The notes beneath the pieces were generated by a model. That model saw only the letters and a program-made list of their open reading frames with translations. It was not told where the DNA came from and ran no database searches. Position numbers and translations under genes: made by a program. From Scatomorpha stercorigallinarum (GTDB taxonomy: Bacteria > Bacillota > Clostridia > Oscillospirales > Oscillospiraceae), in contig CALXGN010000003.1 in NCBI GenBank assembly GCA_944387865.1, forward strand, positions 62,001-126,000: 64,000 bases of DNA. Direction: 5' to 3'. Shown here one piece after another: positions 7,326-16,914 of the stretch (positions within the stretch are counted from its first letter, which is position 1; each line of letters begins with the position of its first letter).

Positions 7326-8378
7326 ATGGACGTTTCACTGTCGAATTTTATCAGCATGATGTTTTCGAGCCCCATCATGCTCATCACCGTGCTGCTCACG
7401 CTGGGCGTCATCTTCGTCAACGGCTGGACGGACGCGCCCAACGCCATTGCCACCTGCATCGGCACGCGCTGCATGAACGTGCGCTCGGCCATCATGATGA
7501 GCGCCGTGTTCAACTTCCTCGGCGTGCTCATCATGACGCACATCAACAGCTCCGTCGCCTCCACCATCAGCAACATGGTGGACTTCGGCGGCAACACGCA
7601 CGAGGCGCTCATCGCCCTCTGTGCCGCGCTCTTTTCCATTGTCGTCTACTCAACAGGCGCGTCCTTCCTCGGCATACCCACGAGCGAGAGCCACAGCCTG
7701 ATCGCCGGCCTCACCGGCGCGGCCATCGCCATCCACAACGGCGCGGAGGGCGTGAACATGGGCGAATGGGTAAAGGTGCTCTACGGCCTGGTGGCCAGTT
7801 TGCTGCTGGGCTTTGCCATCGGCTGGGGCGTCTGCCGGCTGCTGACCATCATCTGCGCGAAGATGGACCGCCGGCGCACCAACGGCGTGTTCAAGTACGG
7901 CCAGATCTTCGGCGCGGCGGCCATGAGCTTCATGCACGGCGCGCAGGACGGGCAGAAGTTCATCGGCGTGCTGTTCCTCGGACTGGCCTTCTGCAACGGG
8001 GAAAGCAGCGTCCACGGCATGGAGATCCCCGTCTGGCTGATGCTGCTGTGCAGCGTGGTGATGGCCCTCGGCACCAGCGTGGGCGGCGAGAAGATAATCA
8101 AGTCCGTGGGCATGGACATGGTGAAGCTGGAGAAGTACCAGGGCTTCGCGGCGGACGTCTCCGCCGCCGTCTGCCTGCTGATATCGAGCCTCTTCGGCAT
8201 CCCCGTCTCCACCACGCACACCAAGACCAGCGCCATCATGGGCGTGGGCGCGGTGAAGCGCCTCTCCGCCATCAATTTCGGCGTGGTGAAGGACATGGTG
8301 CTCACCTGGGTATTCACCTTCCCGGGCTGCGGGCTCATCAGCTTCGTCATGGCCAAGCTGTTCATGGCCATATTCTGA
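7326..8378 (+). CDS. pit: PiT-family inorganic phosphate transporter
   Basis: Low-affinity phosphate importer of the cytoplasmic membrane, normally moving metal-phosphate with a proton or cation. At 350 residues with about ten hydrophobic segments it has family length. The two duplicated signature halves are visible: GWTDAPNAIAT near residue 35 with GIPTSESHSLIAG, and GAAAMSFMHGAQDGQKFIG with GIPVSTTHTKTSAIMG. AGAAAGAGG precedes the ATG. It is followed after 39 bases by the PhoU-like gene, a standard pairing. The Pho-like promoter argues for induction under phosphate limitation (inference). Confidence 0.95.
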   Translation: MDVSLSNFISMMFSSPIMLITVLLTLGVIFVNGWTDAPNAIATCIGTRCMNVRSAIMMSAVFNFLGVLIMTHINSSVASTISNMVDFGGNTHEALIALCAALFSIVVYSTGASFLGIPTSESHSLIAGLTGAAIAIHNGAEGVNMGEWVKVLYGLVASLLLGFAIGWGVCRLLTIICAKMDRRRTNGVFKYGQIFGAAAMSFMHGAQDGQKFIGVLFLGLAFCNGESSVHGMEIPVWLMLLCSVVMALGTSVGGEKIIKSVGMDMVKLEKYQGFAADVSAAVCLLISSLFGIPVSTTHTKTSAIMGVGAVKRLSAINFGVVKDMVLTWVFTFPGCGLISFVMAKLFMAIF

Positions 8379-8417
8379 TAGGACACAAGAGCGGTAATAT
8401 TTAAAGGGGATAAAGAC

Positions 8418-9041
8418 ATGTCTAAGAAACAGGACGCCTATTATTTTGACAATTTCTGCGATTGCGCGGAGTGCGCCGGCAAGGCCGCGCACCTGCTGCG
8501 CGGCTGGCTGACGGAGTTCGACCCCGCGCACATCCACGAAAAGCTGGACGAGATGCACGCCCTGGAGCACGAGGCAGACGAGAAGAAGCACGAGATGCTC
8601 AACGTCCTCGCCCGCGCCTTCATCACGCCCATCGAGCGCGAGGACATCATCCTCCTCAGCCAGAACATCGACGACCTGACGGACAAGATCGAGGACGTCC
8701 TGCTGCGCATCTACTGCAACAATGTGCAGACCATCCGCCCGGACGCGCTGAAGCTCATCGACGTGCTCATCCGCTGCTGCGGCGAGGTGAAGGAGATGCT
8801 CGGCTGCTTCTCCTCCTTCAAGAACGTGAAAAAGCTGCACGAGCACGTGGTGAACATCAACACCCTGGAGGAGGAAGCGGACGCCCTCTTCTACAACAGC
8901 CTGCGCGAGCTGCACACCACCTGCTCCGACCCGCTGACCGTCATCAGCTGGCGCGAGATCTACATCTACCTGGAAAACTGCGTGGACGCCTGCGAACACG
9001 TGGCGGACACGGTCGAGAGCGTGGTAATGAAAAACACGTAA
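8418..9041 (+). CDS. PhoU-like DUF47 phosphate transport regulator
   Basis: 207 residues, all helical, with acidic metal-binding faces such as ALEHEADEKKHEM and LEEEADALFYNSL, and a central PIEREDIILLSQNIDDLTDKIED segment typical of DUF47. The family is cytosolic and thought to gate or regulate the neighbouring Pit transporter. AAAGGGG sits nine bases before the ATG. It is the second gene of the pit operon. Two GC-rich hairpins follow. Confidence 0.93.
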   Translation: MSKKQDAYYFDNFCDCAECAGKAAHLLRGWLTEFDPAHIHEKLDEMHALEHEADEKKHEMLNVLARAFITPIEREDIILLSQNIDDLTDKIEDVLLRIYCNNVQTIRPDALKLIDVLIRCCGEVKEMLGCFSSFKNVKKLHEHVVNINTLEEEADALFYNSLRELHTTCSDPLTVISWREIYIYLENCVDACEHVADTVESVVMKNT

Positions 9042-9049
9042 AAACAATA

Positions 9050-9165
9050 CGAGGGGGACCGGGGGTCCCCCTCGTAGGCTCCCCCTCGCGCCGCACGGCG
9101 GCGCGGTTGCGCCTCAAAGGCGCAAGATAAGGTATCGCCCCGAGGCAAAGCCCCGGGGCGATTTT
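9050..9165 (+). terminator. hairpin pair ending the pit operon
   Basis: CGAGGGGGACC at 9050-9060 pairs with GGTCCCCCTCG at 9064-9074 but lacks a T-run. A second hairpin, ATCGCCCCG at 9134-9142 with CGGGGCGAT at 9154-9162, is followed by TTTT and is the better terminator. The rest of 9166-9420 is GC-rich with a small ATTTTGCGGAGCAAAAT hairpin and no credible gene. Confidence 0.6.
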
Positions 9166-9420
9166 GGCCGCCCTATGCGGGCGGCCATTCCGATGCTTGC
9201 GGCGTTGGGTGCCACTGACTACACAGGGTTTTTCTAAGGTGTCCCATTTTGCGGAGCAAAATGGGACTTAAATACGCCGCCCGCGCTGGCAGGCGCGGGC
9301 GAGCGAGATGGGCGGGGCGGGCGGAGCCCGCCCACGGGCGTGGTTTGCGTAGTTTGGGGCGGGGGTGCTTGGTGCGGCGTTATTGGGGGCTCCGCCCCCT
9401 TGCCCCCTGGGCTTCTGCGC

Positions 9421-9688
9421 GGCAGTGCCGCGAGCGAAGCGAAGCAACGCACGGTCGTCTGCGTACAAAGCCAGTCGATGACGGGATGACCACTTACGAC
9501 ACGTAGAAACCCGTAAAAGACAGCCCCCGCCTCCGACCCGCACCAAAGCGGTTTTCTTTGGGGCGCCACTCCCGTTTCTTTGGGCAAGACCAAAGAAATG
9601 GGGTGGCACTTGGGTCGCAGGGACTTTCGTCCCTGCATCCCCCTCCCTGCGGGCGGGCCGCAGGCAAATGCCTCCACACGCAGTGTGG
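9421..9688. repeat. mosaic intergenic repeat, copy B
   Basis: Contains four modules shared with other copies in this window: GGCAGTGCCGCGAGCG (9421), GATGACGGGATGACCACTT (9477), the long hairpin module at 9553-9609 (TTTCTTTGGGGCGCCAC through AATGGGGTGGCAC) also found at 22833-22888, and GGCCGCAGGCAAATGCCTCC with CACACGCAGTGTGG ending at 9687, also found before thiM. It lies between the convergent DUF47 gene and polC. Confidence 0.75.
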
Positions 9689-12600
9689 TCAGAAGAGGGT
9701 CATCTGGCTCTCTTCCGGCATGTCGCCGAGGGCGCCGAGTTCTTTCAGCTGCTCCACGTGCGCCTGGCTGACCTTGGGGCAGGAGATGGAGAGCTCCTCC
9801 ACGGAGACGAACCGGCGCCCGCCCTCGCGGCAGGCCACCAGGTCCGCGGCGGCGGCGGCGCCGAGGCCGGACACGGCCACGAAGGGCGGCCGCAGCTGCT
9901 TGTCGCCGACGCGCAGGAAATACGCCGCGTCACATTTGTAGAGGTCCATCGGCGCGAAGGAAAAGCCGCGGCAATAGAACTCGTAGACGGCCTCCAGCGT
10001 GGTCAGAAGTTCCTCTTCCTTCTGCGTGGCCTCCGCCTTGCTGCGTATCTCGTTGATCTTGCGCCGCACGAAGTCGCGGCCCTTCACCATCAGCGCGGCG
10101 TCGAAGGCGTCCTTCTGGCTGCGGCGGTAGAAATAGGCGCTGTAGAACTCCAGCGGGTAGTGGACCTTGAAATAGGCGATGCGGAAGCCCATCATCACGT
10201 AGGCCACAGCGTGGGCCTTGGGGAATAGGTATTTTATCTTGCGGCAGGAGCCGATGTACCACTCGGGCACACCGTGGTCGAGCATCTCCTGCTCCGCGCC
10301 CTCGGGCAGGCCGCGGCCCTTGCGCACGGATTCCATGATCTTGAAGCTGCGCTTGGGGTCCATGCCGCAGGAGATGAGATAGAGCATGATGTCGTCGCGG
10401 CAGCCGATGGTGTCCTTGACGGTGGCGGTGCCGGAGAGGATGAGGTCCTTGGCGTTGCCCAGCCACACGTCCGTGCCGTGGGAATAACCGGAAAGGCGCA
10501 CCAGCGTGTCGAACTGCTCGGGCTGGGTGTCCACCAGCATCTGGCGCGTGAAGCCGGTGCCGAACTCGGGGATGCCGATAGTGCCCGTCTTGCCGATGAT
10601 GGGGTCGTCGTCCGTCAGGCCCAGCGGCTCCGGCGTTTTGAAGATGCGCCGCGTCTCCGGGTCGTCCAGGGGCACGGAGCGCACGTCCACGCCCGTCATG
10701 TCCTGGAGCATCTTCAGCATCGTCGGGTCATCGTGGCCCAGCTCGTCCAGCTTCAGGAGGTTGGCCTCCATGCTGTGATATTCAAAATGCGTGGTGATGA
10801 TACCGCTGCCGGGGTCGTCCGCCGGATGCTGCACGGGGCAGAAGTCCTCCACCTCCATATCCTGGGGGATGACCACCAGCCCGCCGGGGTGCTGGCCGGT
10901 GGTGCGCTTGACGCCCACCAGGCCCATGGCGAGGCGGCTCTCCTCGGCCTTTGAGACCTTCATGCCGCGCTCTTCGAGGTATTTGAGCACATAGCCGTAG
11001 GCCGTCTTTTCCGCCAGCGTGCCGATGGTGCCCGCGCGGAACACGTGGTCGCTGCCGAAGAGCTCTTCGGTGTATTTGTGCGCCTTGGCCTGGTATTCGC
11101 CGGAGAAGTTGAGGTCGATATCGGGCACCTTGTCGCCGCCGAAGCCGAGGAAGGTCTCGAAGGGGATGTCGAAGCCCTCCTTGCGCATCCTGGCGCCGCA
11201 CACGGGGCAGTCGGCGTCCGGCATGTCGGCGCCGCAGCCGTAGCCCTTGCCGGACTCGAAGTCCGTGTGGTGGCAATGGGGGCAGACGTAGTGCGGCGGC
11301 AGGCTGTTCACCTCCGTGATGCCGGAGAGATAGGCGACGATGCTGGAGCCCACGCTGCCGCGGCTGCCCACCAGGTAGCCGTGCGCGTTGGAGTCCGCCA
11401 CCAGCTTCTGCGCGGACATGTAAATGACGTCGTAGTGGCGCGAGAGGATGTCGTGCAGCTCCGTCTCCACGCGCTCGGTGACGATCTGCGGCGGGTTTTC
11501 GCCGTAAATCTCGCGCATTTTCCCATAGACGAGGTCCTTGAGCTGCCCGTCCGAGTTTTCGATCTTCGGCGGGAAGAGCCCGTCCGGCAGGAGTTGTATG
11601 TCCTCGCACATGTCCGCTATGGCGTTAGGGTTTTTCACAACGGCCTCGTAGCACTCCCGCTTGCCGAGATAGGCGAACTCCTCCATCATCTCGTCCGTTG
11701 TGCGGAAATACAGCGGGTTTTCGCGGTCGGCGTCGGAGAATTTCTTGGCCGCCAGCAGTATGCGGCGGTATATCTCGTCCTTCGCGTCCAGGAAGTGCAC
11801 GTCGCCGGTGGCGACGAAGGGCTTTTCCAGCTCGTGCGCAAGGCGCACGATGCGCCGGTTGAGCGCGCGCAGCCCCTCCTCGTCGCGCACCGTCCCGTTT
11901 TCCACCAGGAAACGGTTGTTGGCGAGGGGCATTATCTCAAAGTAGTCGTAGAAGGCGGCGATGCGCCGCAGCTCCTGCGGCTGCGCGCCGCGCAGCACGG
12001 CGTCGAACACCTCGCCCGCCTCGCAGGCGGAGCCTATCAGCAGCCCCTCGCGGTGCTGCTCGAGCAGGCTCCGCGGGATTATTGGGTTGCGCTGGTAGTG
12101 CTTGAGGTAGCTGGCGGAGATGAGCTTGTAGAGGTTCTTCAACCCCACCTTGTTGCGCACGAGCAGCGTGATGTGCCGCACGCGGCGGTGCTCGCCCCCG
12201 CGCAGGCGGCTGAGCGCGCCGTCGATATCGCAGACGCGCTGCACGCCCTGCTCCCTGAGCATGGGGATGAAGCGGCCCATCATGCGCGCCACCACCTCCG
12301 CGTCGTCATACGCGCGGTGGTGGTTGAACTCGGGCAGGCCCAGGTGCTTGGAGACGATGTCCAGCTTGTGCCGCCGCAATTCCGGCAGCAGCCGGCGGGA
12401 GATGGCCAGCGTGTCCAGCACCACGGGCTCGAAACGTATGCCGTGCCGGCCGCAGGCCGCGGACATGAAGCCGGTGTCGAAGGCGGCGTTGTGGGCGACG
12501 ATGGGCCTGCCGCCCACGAAGCCGAGGAAGGCGCGCATGGCCTCCGCCTCGCCCGGCGCGCCGGCCACGTCGCTGTCGCGGATGCCGGTGAGTTCCGTGA

Positions 12601-13654
12601 TGTTGGGCGGTATGGGCATGCCGGGATCGACGAATGTGCTGAATTTCTCGCCTATCTGGCCGTTTTTGAAGATGACGGCGCCGATCTCCGTCAGGCGGTC
12701 CGTCTCGGCGGAGAGGCCGGTGGTCTCCACGTCGAAGGCCACGAACTCCGTGTCCAGCCCCTCGTCGCACGCCCCGCGGACGGCGGGGCTCTCCTCCACG
12801 TCGTTTATGTAGTAGCCCTCAAGGCCGTAGAGGATCTTCACGCCGTATTTCTTGCCGGCCTTGCTCATCTCGGGGAAGGCCTGCGCCGTGCCGTGGTCGG
12901 TGACGGCCACGGCCTTCATCCCCCAGGCGGCCGCGCGCTCGACGATCTTCGCCGGGTCGCAGAGGGCGTCCAGCGTCGAATAGCGGGTGTGGAAGTGCAG
13001 TTCCACGCGCTTTTCCTCCGCCGTGTCCGGCCGCGGGGTGAATTTGCCCAGCTGGACGCTCAGCGGCTCCAGCACCATGTCGTTGTCAAACTTGTTGAAG
13101 GTGACGCGCCCGCGCACCGTCAGGTACTGCCCGGCCTTGATGCCCTTGAGGGCGGAGAGGGCGGCGGCGTCCGCCGTGGCGTCAAAAAATTTGGAGACGC
13201 GCACGCTGCCCGTGTAGTCCGTCATGTCAAAGCAGATGACGGTGGCGCCGCGCTTTTGTATCTCGCGGTTGTTGACGGCGAACACCTCGCCGCGCACGGT
13301 GACGGTGCCGCTCTCCAGCGTCAGCTCGCCCATGTCCGTGCACTTGGGCTCCTTCAGCGCGCGGCCGAAGAGCAGCTTCTCGCCGCCGGCGGGAGCCGCC
13401 GCGCCCTTCGCCGCCTCCTGCGGGAAGCGCGGGGTGATGTTGACGGCGGAGAGGCCGTACTGCTCACGCAAACTGGCGGCCAGGTGGCTCAGCTCCGCCG
13501 GCGCGGGGCGCGCGGGGAAGCGCGCTTCGATGTCCATCGTGCTGCCGGCGGTGTTCACCAGCACCTGCAGCGCCAGCGCGTTGTCCAGCCCACCGCAGCT
13601 CGCGCGCAGCACCTCGCAGCCGGGGAACATCTCCAGGAAGGGCACGCCGCTCAT
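9689..13654 (-). CDS. polC: DNA polymerase III alpha subunit, PolC type
   Basis: Replicative polymerase of low-GC-type Firmicutes. Domains in order: a short N-terminal region, an OB-fold (about 115-200, with SGTVTVRGEVFAVNN), a PHP domain (217-290, ELHFHTRYSTLDA and VTDHGT), an inserted DnaQ-like 3'-5' exonuclease (303-470, FDVETTG and AHNAAFD), then the polymerase core with GSRGSVGSS, a zinc-type CPHC...CPVCG segment and PDIDLNFSGEYQ, and C-terminal helix-hairpin-helix. At 1321 residues it is about 100 shorter than Bacillus PolC, mainly at the N terminus. The start shares ATGA with ispG. It is the last gene of the pyrH operon; a repeat begins two bases past the stop. Confidence 0.97.
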   Translation of the reverse strand: MSGVPFLEMFPGCEVLRASCGGLDNALALQVLVNTAGSTMDIEARFPARPAPAELSHLAASLREQYGLSAVNITPRFPQEAAKGAAAPAGGEKLLFGRALKEPKCTDMGELTLESGTVTVRGEVFAVNNREIQKRGATVICFDMTDYTGSVRVSKFFDATADAAALSALKGIKAGQYLTVRGRVTFNKFDNDMVLEPLSVQLGKFTPRPDTAEEKRVELHFHTRYSTLDALCDPAKIVERAAAWGMKAVAVTDHGTAQAFPEMSKAGKKYGVKILYGLEGYYINDVEESPAVRGACDEGLDTEFVAFDVETTGLSAETDRLTEIGAVIFKNGQIGEKFSTFVDPGMPIPPNITELTGIRDSDVAGAPGEAEAMRAFLGFVGGRPIVAHNAAFDTGFMSAACGRHGIRFEPVVLDTLAISRRLLPELRRHKLDIVSKHLGLPEFNHHRAYDDAEVVARMMGRFIPMLREQGVQRVCDIDGALSRLRGGEHRRVRHITLLVRNKVGLKNLYKLISASYLKHYQRNPIIPRSLLEQHREGLLIGSACEAGEVFDAVLRGAQPQELRRIAAFYDYFEIMPLANNRFLVENGTVRDEEGLRALNRRIVRLAHELEKPFVATGDVHFLDAKDEIYRRILLAAKKFSDADRENPLYFRTTDEMMEEFAYLGKRECYEAVVKNPNAIADMCEDIQLLPDGLFPPKIENSDGQLKDLVYGKMREIYGENPPQIVTERVETELHDILSRHYDVIYMSAQKLVADSNAHGYLVGSRGSVGSSIVAYLSGITEVNSLPPHYVCPHCHHTDFESGKGYGCGADMPDADCPVCGARMRKEGFDIPFETFLGFGGDKVPDIDLNFSGEYQAKAHKYTEELFGSDHVFRAGTIGTLAEKTAYGYVLKYLEERGMKVSKAEESRLAMGLVGVKRTTGQHPGGLVVIPQDMEVEDFCPVQHPADDPGSGIITTHFEYHSMEANLLKLDELGHDDPTMLKMLQDMTGVDVRSVPLDDPETRRIFKTPEPLGLTDDDPIIGKTGTIGIPEFGTGFTRQMLVDTQPEQFDTLVRLSGYSHGTDVWLGNAKDLILSGTATVKDTIGCRDDIMLYLISCGMDPKRSFKIMESVRKGRGLPEGAEQEMLDHGVPEWYIGSCRKIKYLFPKAHAVAYVMMGFRIAYFKVHYPLEFYSAYFYRRSQKDAFDAALMVKGRDFVRRKINEIRSKAEATQKEEELLTTLEAVYEFYCRGFSFAPMDLYKCDAAYFLRVGDKQLRPPFVAVSGLGAAAAADLVACREGGRRFVSVEELSISCPKVSQAHVEQLKELGALGDMPEESQMTLF

Positions 13655-14709
13655 TGGCCCGCCTCGCTCTCTATCAGCTCGAGCAGCGCGTCGCAGAGCC
13701 GCTCCTCGCTCACTTTGCCTATGATCTGGCCCTTTTTGAAGAGCAGCCCGCAGCCGCGGCCGCCCGCGATGCCGTAGTCGGCCTCCCGCGCCTCGCCCGG
13801 GCCGTTCACCACGCAGCCCATGACGGCCACGGTGATGTCGCGCTCAACGCCTGCCAGCCGCCGCTCCACCTCCCGCGCCAGGGAGATGAGGTCGATCTCC
13901 GTGCGCCCGCAGGTGGGGCAGGAGACCAGCCGCACGCCGCCCGTGCGCAGCCCGGCGGCCTTGAGGATGGCGATGCCCGCTTTGACCTCCTCCACGGGGT
14001 CCGCCGTGAGGGAGACGCGGATGGTGTCGCCGATGCCCTCCATCAGCAGCGCGCCGATGCCGACGGCGGAGCGGATGACGCCCTCATAGGCCGTACCCGT
14101 CTCCGTCACGCCCAGGTGCAGCGGATAGGGCAGCTCCTCCGCCGCCAGGCGGTAGGCTGCCACGGTCAGCGCGGGGCTGGACGCCTTCAGCGAGAGGCAG
14201 ATGTCGTCAAAGCCGCAGTCGTTGAGCAGCCGGATGTGCCCTTTTGCCGACTCCAGCATGGCCTCCGGCGTGGGGTGGCCGTATTTTTCCAGCAGCGGCT
14301 TTTCCAGGCTGCCGCCGTTCACCCCTATGCGTATGGGTATGCCCCGCGCGGCGCACGCCTTAGCCACGGCCTCGACCCTTTCGCGCGAACCTATATTTCC
14401 GGGGTTTATGCGTATCTTGTCGATCCCGCGCGCCGCCGCCTCGAGCGCGAGGCGGTAGTCGAAGTGTATGTCCGCCACGAGCGGGACGCTCACGCGCGCC
14501 TTTATCTCCGAAATCGCCCTTGCGGCGTCCATATCCGGCACGGCCAGGCGCACGATGTCACAGCCGGCGGCGGCCAGGGCGTTTATCTGCGCGCAGGTGG
14601 CCTCCACGTCCGAGGTGCGGGTGTTGCACATCGACTGCACCGAAACATCGGCGCCGCCCCCGACGGCGGCGCCTCCTACCATGATGCGTTTTGTGTTCTC
14701 TCTCTTCAT
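13651..14709 (-). CDS. ispG: 4-hydroxy-3-methylbut-2-enyl diphosphate synthase
   Basis: Iron-sulfur enzyme of the DXP (MEP) isoprenoid pathway that reductively opens MEcPP to HMBPP. The 352 residues form a TIM barrel (RINPGNIGSRERV, RIGVNGGSLE) and a C-terminal cluster domain with SCPTCGRTEIDL and MGCVVNGPGEA, which supply the three cysteines for the 4Fe-4S cluster. The start overlaps the rseP stop (ATGA) and its stop overlaps polC. dxr, two genes upstream, provides an earlier step of the same pathway. Confidence 0.97.
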   Translation of the reverse strand: MKRENTKRIMVGGAAVGGGADVSVQSMCNTRTSDVEATCAQINALAAAGCDIVRLAVPDMDAARAISEIKARVSVPLVADIHFDYRLALEAAARGIDKIRINPGNIGSRERVEAVAKACAARGIPIRIGVNGGSLEKPLLEKYGHPTPEAMLESAKGHIRLLNDCGFDDICLSLKASSPALTVAAYRLAAEELPYPLHLGVTETGTAYEGVIRSAVGIGALLMEGIGDTIRVSLTADPVEEVKAGIAILKAAGLRTGGVRLVSCPTCGRTEIDLISLAREVERRLAGVERDITVAVMGCVVNGPGEAREADYGIAGGRGCGLLFKKGQIIGKVSEERLCDALLELIESEAGQ

Positions 14710-15758
14710 GACGTCACGATCCTCGCAATGTCGTTATACATAACCACGGCCATCAGCGCGAGCATCAGCACGAGCCCGGCGGCGTGGACGTAACCCTCGT
14801 ATCTGGCCGGTATACGCCGGCGGGCGACCAGCATGGCGGCGCCGTTGAGCAGCAGGAAGAGCACCCTGCCGCCGTCCAGGCCGGGGATGGGCAGCATGTT
14901 CATCACCGCCAGGTTGACGGCGATGAAGCCCGCCAGATAGGCGATCTCCGTCATCGCCGCGCCGAATCCCTGCTCGGCGGCCGTCTCCGTGCCCACGTCG
15001 TTTATCATATCGACGATGCCCACCACGCCGGTGAGCTGGTCGAGGCCCACGGCCCCGGCCACCAGGTCGGAGAGCGAGAGCCACACGATGCGCACGCAGT
15101 CCATCGTCGAGTACCAGGTGTTCCTGAGCACGCTGCCGAAGGTGGCCGGCTCCACGGCGAACACCAGCCCGTAGCTCATGCCGCCCTCATACTCGACGGG
15201 CACGAGCTCGAAGTCCTTGAGCTCGACTTTTTCCCCGTCCCTTATCACGACGATGTCGTAAACGCCGTCCCCCCGGGAGAGGAAGGTGGAGACGTTGCCC
15301 ATGAACCAGGTGCGGTGGCCGTCCACGGAGTAGATCTCGTCGCCCGCCATCAGCGCCTGCCCGCCCTCATAGGGGCAGCCCTCGGCAAAGGAGTCGATGA
15401 CCGGCGAATAAAAGCCCGCCGCCTGCACGTACACCACCAGCACCAGCAAAAACCCCAGTATGAAGTTCATGAAGCTGCCCGCGCAGAGGACGATCAGGCG
15501 CTTCCAGCCCGGCTGGCGGGTGAAAGCCCGGGGGTCGTCCGTCTCCTCGTCCTCGCCCTCCATGGCGCAGTAACCGCCGATGGGCAGGCAGCGCAGGGCA
15601 TAGAACGTCTCGCCCCGCTGCCGTTTGAGGATGGCGGGGCCCATGCCGATGGAGAATTCGTTGACCTTTATGCCGAGCAGCTTGGCGGCCGAAAAGTGGC
15701 CGAACTCGTGCACGGCGATGAGCAGCCCGAAGGCTATGATCGCGATGATGATATACAT
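14706..15758 (-). CDS. rseP: site-2 intramembrane metalloprotease RseP
   Basis: Zinc protease that cuts transmembrane regulators and signal-peptide remnants in the membrane. HEFGH at residues 17-21 lies in the first hydrophobic helix. A PDZ-like periplasmic-side region occupies about 110-190. The second metal motif NMLPIPGLDGGR is in a late helix, with two more hydrophobic segments after it. The length of 350 is typical of Firmicutes RasP. It abuts dxr exactly (TGA then ATG) and overlaps ispG, the standard clostridial order. Confidence 0.95.
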   Translation of the reverse strand: MYIIIAIIAFGLLIAVHEFGHFSAAKLLGIKVNEFSIGMGPAILKRQRGETFYALRCLPIGGYCAMEGEDEETDDPRAFTRQPGWKRLIVLCAGSFMNFILGFLLVLVVYVQAAGFYSPVIDSFAEGCPYEGGQALMAGDEIYSVDGHRTWFMGNVSTFLSRGDGVYDIVVIRDGEKVELKDFELVPVEYEGGMSYGLVFAVEPATFGSVLRNTWYSTMDCVRIVWLSLSDLVAGAVGLDQLTGVVGIVDMINDVGTETAAEQGFGAAMTEIAYLAGFIAVNLAVMNMLPIPGLDGGRVLFLLLNGAAMLVARRRIPARYEGYVHAAGLVLMLALMAVVMYNDIARIVTS

Positions 15759-16904
15759 TCAGTCTATGCGCTCCCTGACAAATCTGCGCCCGGCCTCGTC
15801 CGCTGCCAGCAGCTCGCCGAGCGTGGGTCCGGCCGTGAACGGCAGGGCCTCCACGGCCTCCGCCACACGGTCGTATATCTCATTATACCCGATCCTGTGC
15901 CCCAAAAATGCCGCCACGGCGGCTTCATTGGCCGCGGACATCACGGCCGGTGCGGTGCCGCCGCGCCGGGCGCAGTCCAGCGCCAGGGCCAGGCAGGGCG
16001 TGTTTTCAAAGTCCGGCTCCTCGAACGTCAGCCTTCCCAGCGCCGCCAGGCTGATGGGCTGCGCCTGCGAGGGCAGGCGCTCCGGCCAGGTGACGGCGTA
16101 CTGTATGGGCACGCGCATGTCCGCCGGCCCCAGCTGGGCGAGGATGCTCCCGTCCCGGAATTCCACGGCGGAGTGCACGATGCTCTCCGGGTGGACGACG
16201 ATCTCTATCTGCTCCGGGGGGACGGAAAAGAGGTGCATGGCCTCGATCAGTTCGAGGCCCTTGTTCATCATGGTGGCCGAATCGACGCTGATCTTGGCGC
16301 CCATCGACCAGTTGGGGTGCCTGACGGCCATCTCCGGCGTGACGGCGGCGGTCTGCGCGCGCGTCCAGCCGCGGAAGGGCCCGCCGGAGCCCGTGAGGAT
16401 GATCTTACTCAGGTCACCCGGCCGGCGGGAGAGGCACTCGTGGATGGCGGAGTGCTCGCTGTCCACGGGTATCAGCAGCGCGCCCTTTTCGCGCACGCGC
16501 GGCATCACCACGCTGCCGCCGCAGACCAGCGTCTCCTTGTTGGCAAGGGCGATCTCCTTGCCGGCGTCGATGGCCGCCAGCGTGGGGGCGAGGCCCACGG
16601 AGCCGGATACGGCCACCATCACGCGCTGCGCGCCCTCGTGGCAGGCGGCGAGGACGAGCCCCTCCTCACCCGGCGGGCCCGCTTCGATGCCGGTGCCCTC
16701 GAGCAGCGAGCGCAGCCGCTCCGCCGCCGCCCTCTCATAGACGGCGGCGTACCGCGCGCCGCATTCGACGGCCTGCCCGGCCAGTTTTTCGGCGCTGCTG
16801 TGCGCCGTCAGGGCGACGACGCGCACGCCAAGGAAGCGGCAGACGTCGAAAGTCTGCCGCCCGATGCTCCCGGTGGAGCCCAATATGGCCATGGTCGGCG
16901 CCAT
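15759..16904 (-). CDS. dxr: 1-deoxy-D-xylulose 5-phosphate reductoisomerase
   Basis: NADPH-dependent enzyme converting DXP to MEP, the committed step of the MEP pathway. The 381 residues start with the nucleotide-binding ILGSTGSIGRQT, followed by ALANKETLVCGG, the metal-binding VDSEHSAI and GSGGPFRG, and SMGAKISVDSATMMNKGLE. The open frame runs further upstream into cdsA, but AGGTGAGG five bases before ATG 16904 and the family N terminus fix the start. Confidence 0.97.
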   Translation of the reverse strand: MAPTMAILGSTGSIGRQTFDVCRFLGVRVVALTAHSSAEKLAGQAVECGARYAAVYERAAAERLRSLLEGTGIEAGPPGEEGLVLAACHEGAQRVMVAVSGSVGLAPTLAAIDAGKEIALANKETLVCGGSVVMPRVREKGALLIPVDSEHSAIHECLSRRPGDLSKIILTGSGGPFRGWTRAQTAAVTPEMAVRHPNWSMGAKISVDSATMMNKGLELIEAMHLFSVPPEQIEIVVHPESIVHSAVEFRDGSILAQLGPADMRVPIQYAVTWPERLPSQAQPISLAALGRLTFEEPDFENTPCLALALDCARRGGTAPAVMSAANEAAVAAFLGHRIGYNEIYDRVAEAVEALPFTAGPTLGELLAADEAGRRFVRERID

Positions 16905-16914
16905 ATGCCTCACC

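Noticed and set aside
7650..9047. Antisense frame over pit and the DUF47 gene
   Set aside because: Composition is a complement artefact, and both plus-strand genes are well supported.
11045..13777. Antisense frame of 910 codons over polC
   Set aside because: Same shadow effect; polC on the other strand has all family motifs along this whole interval.
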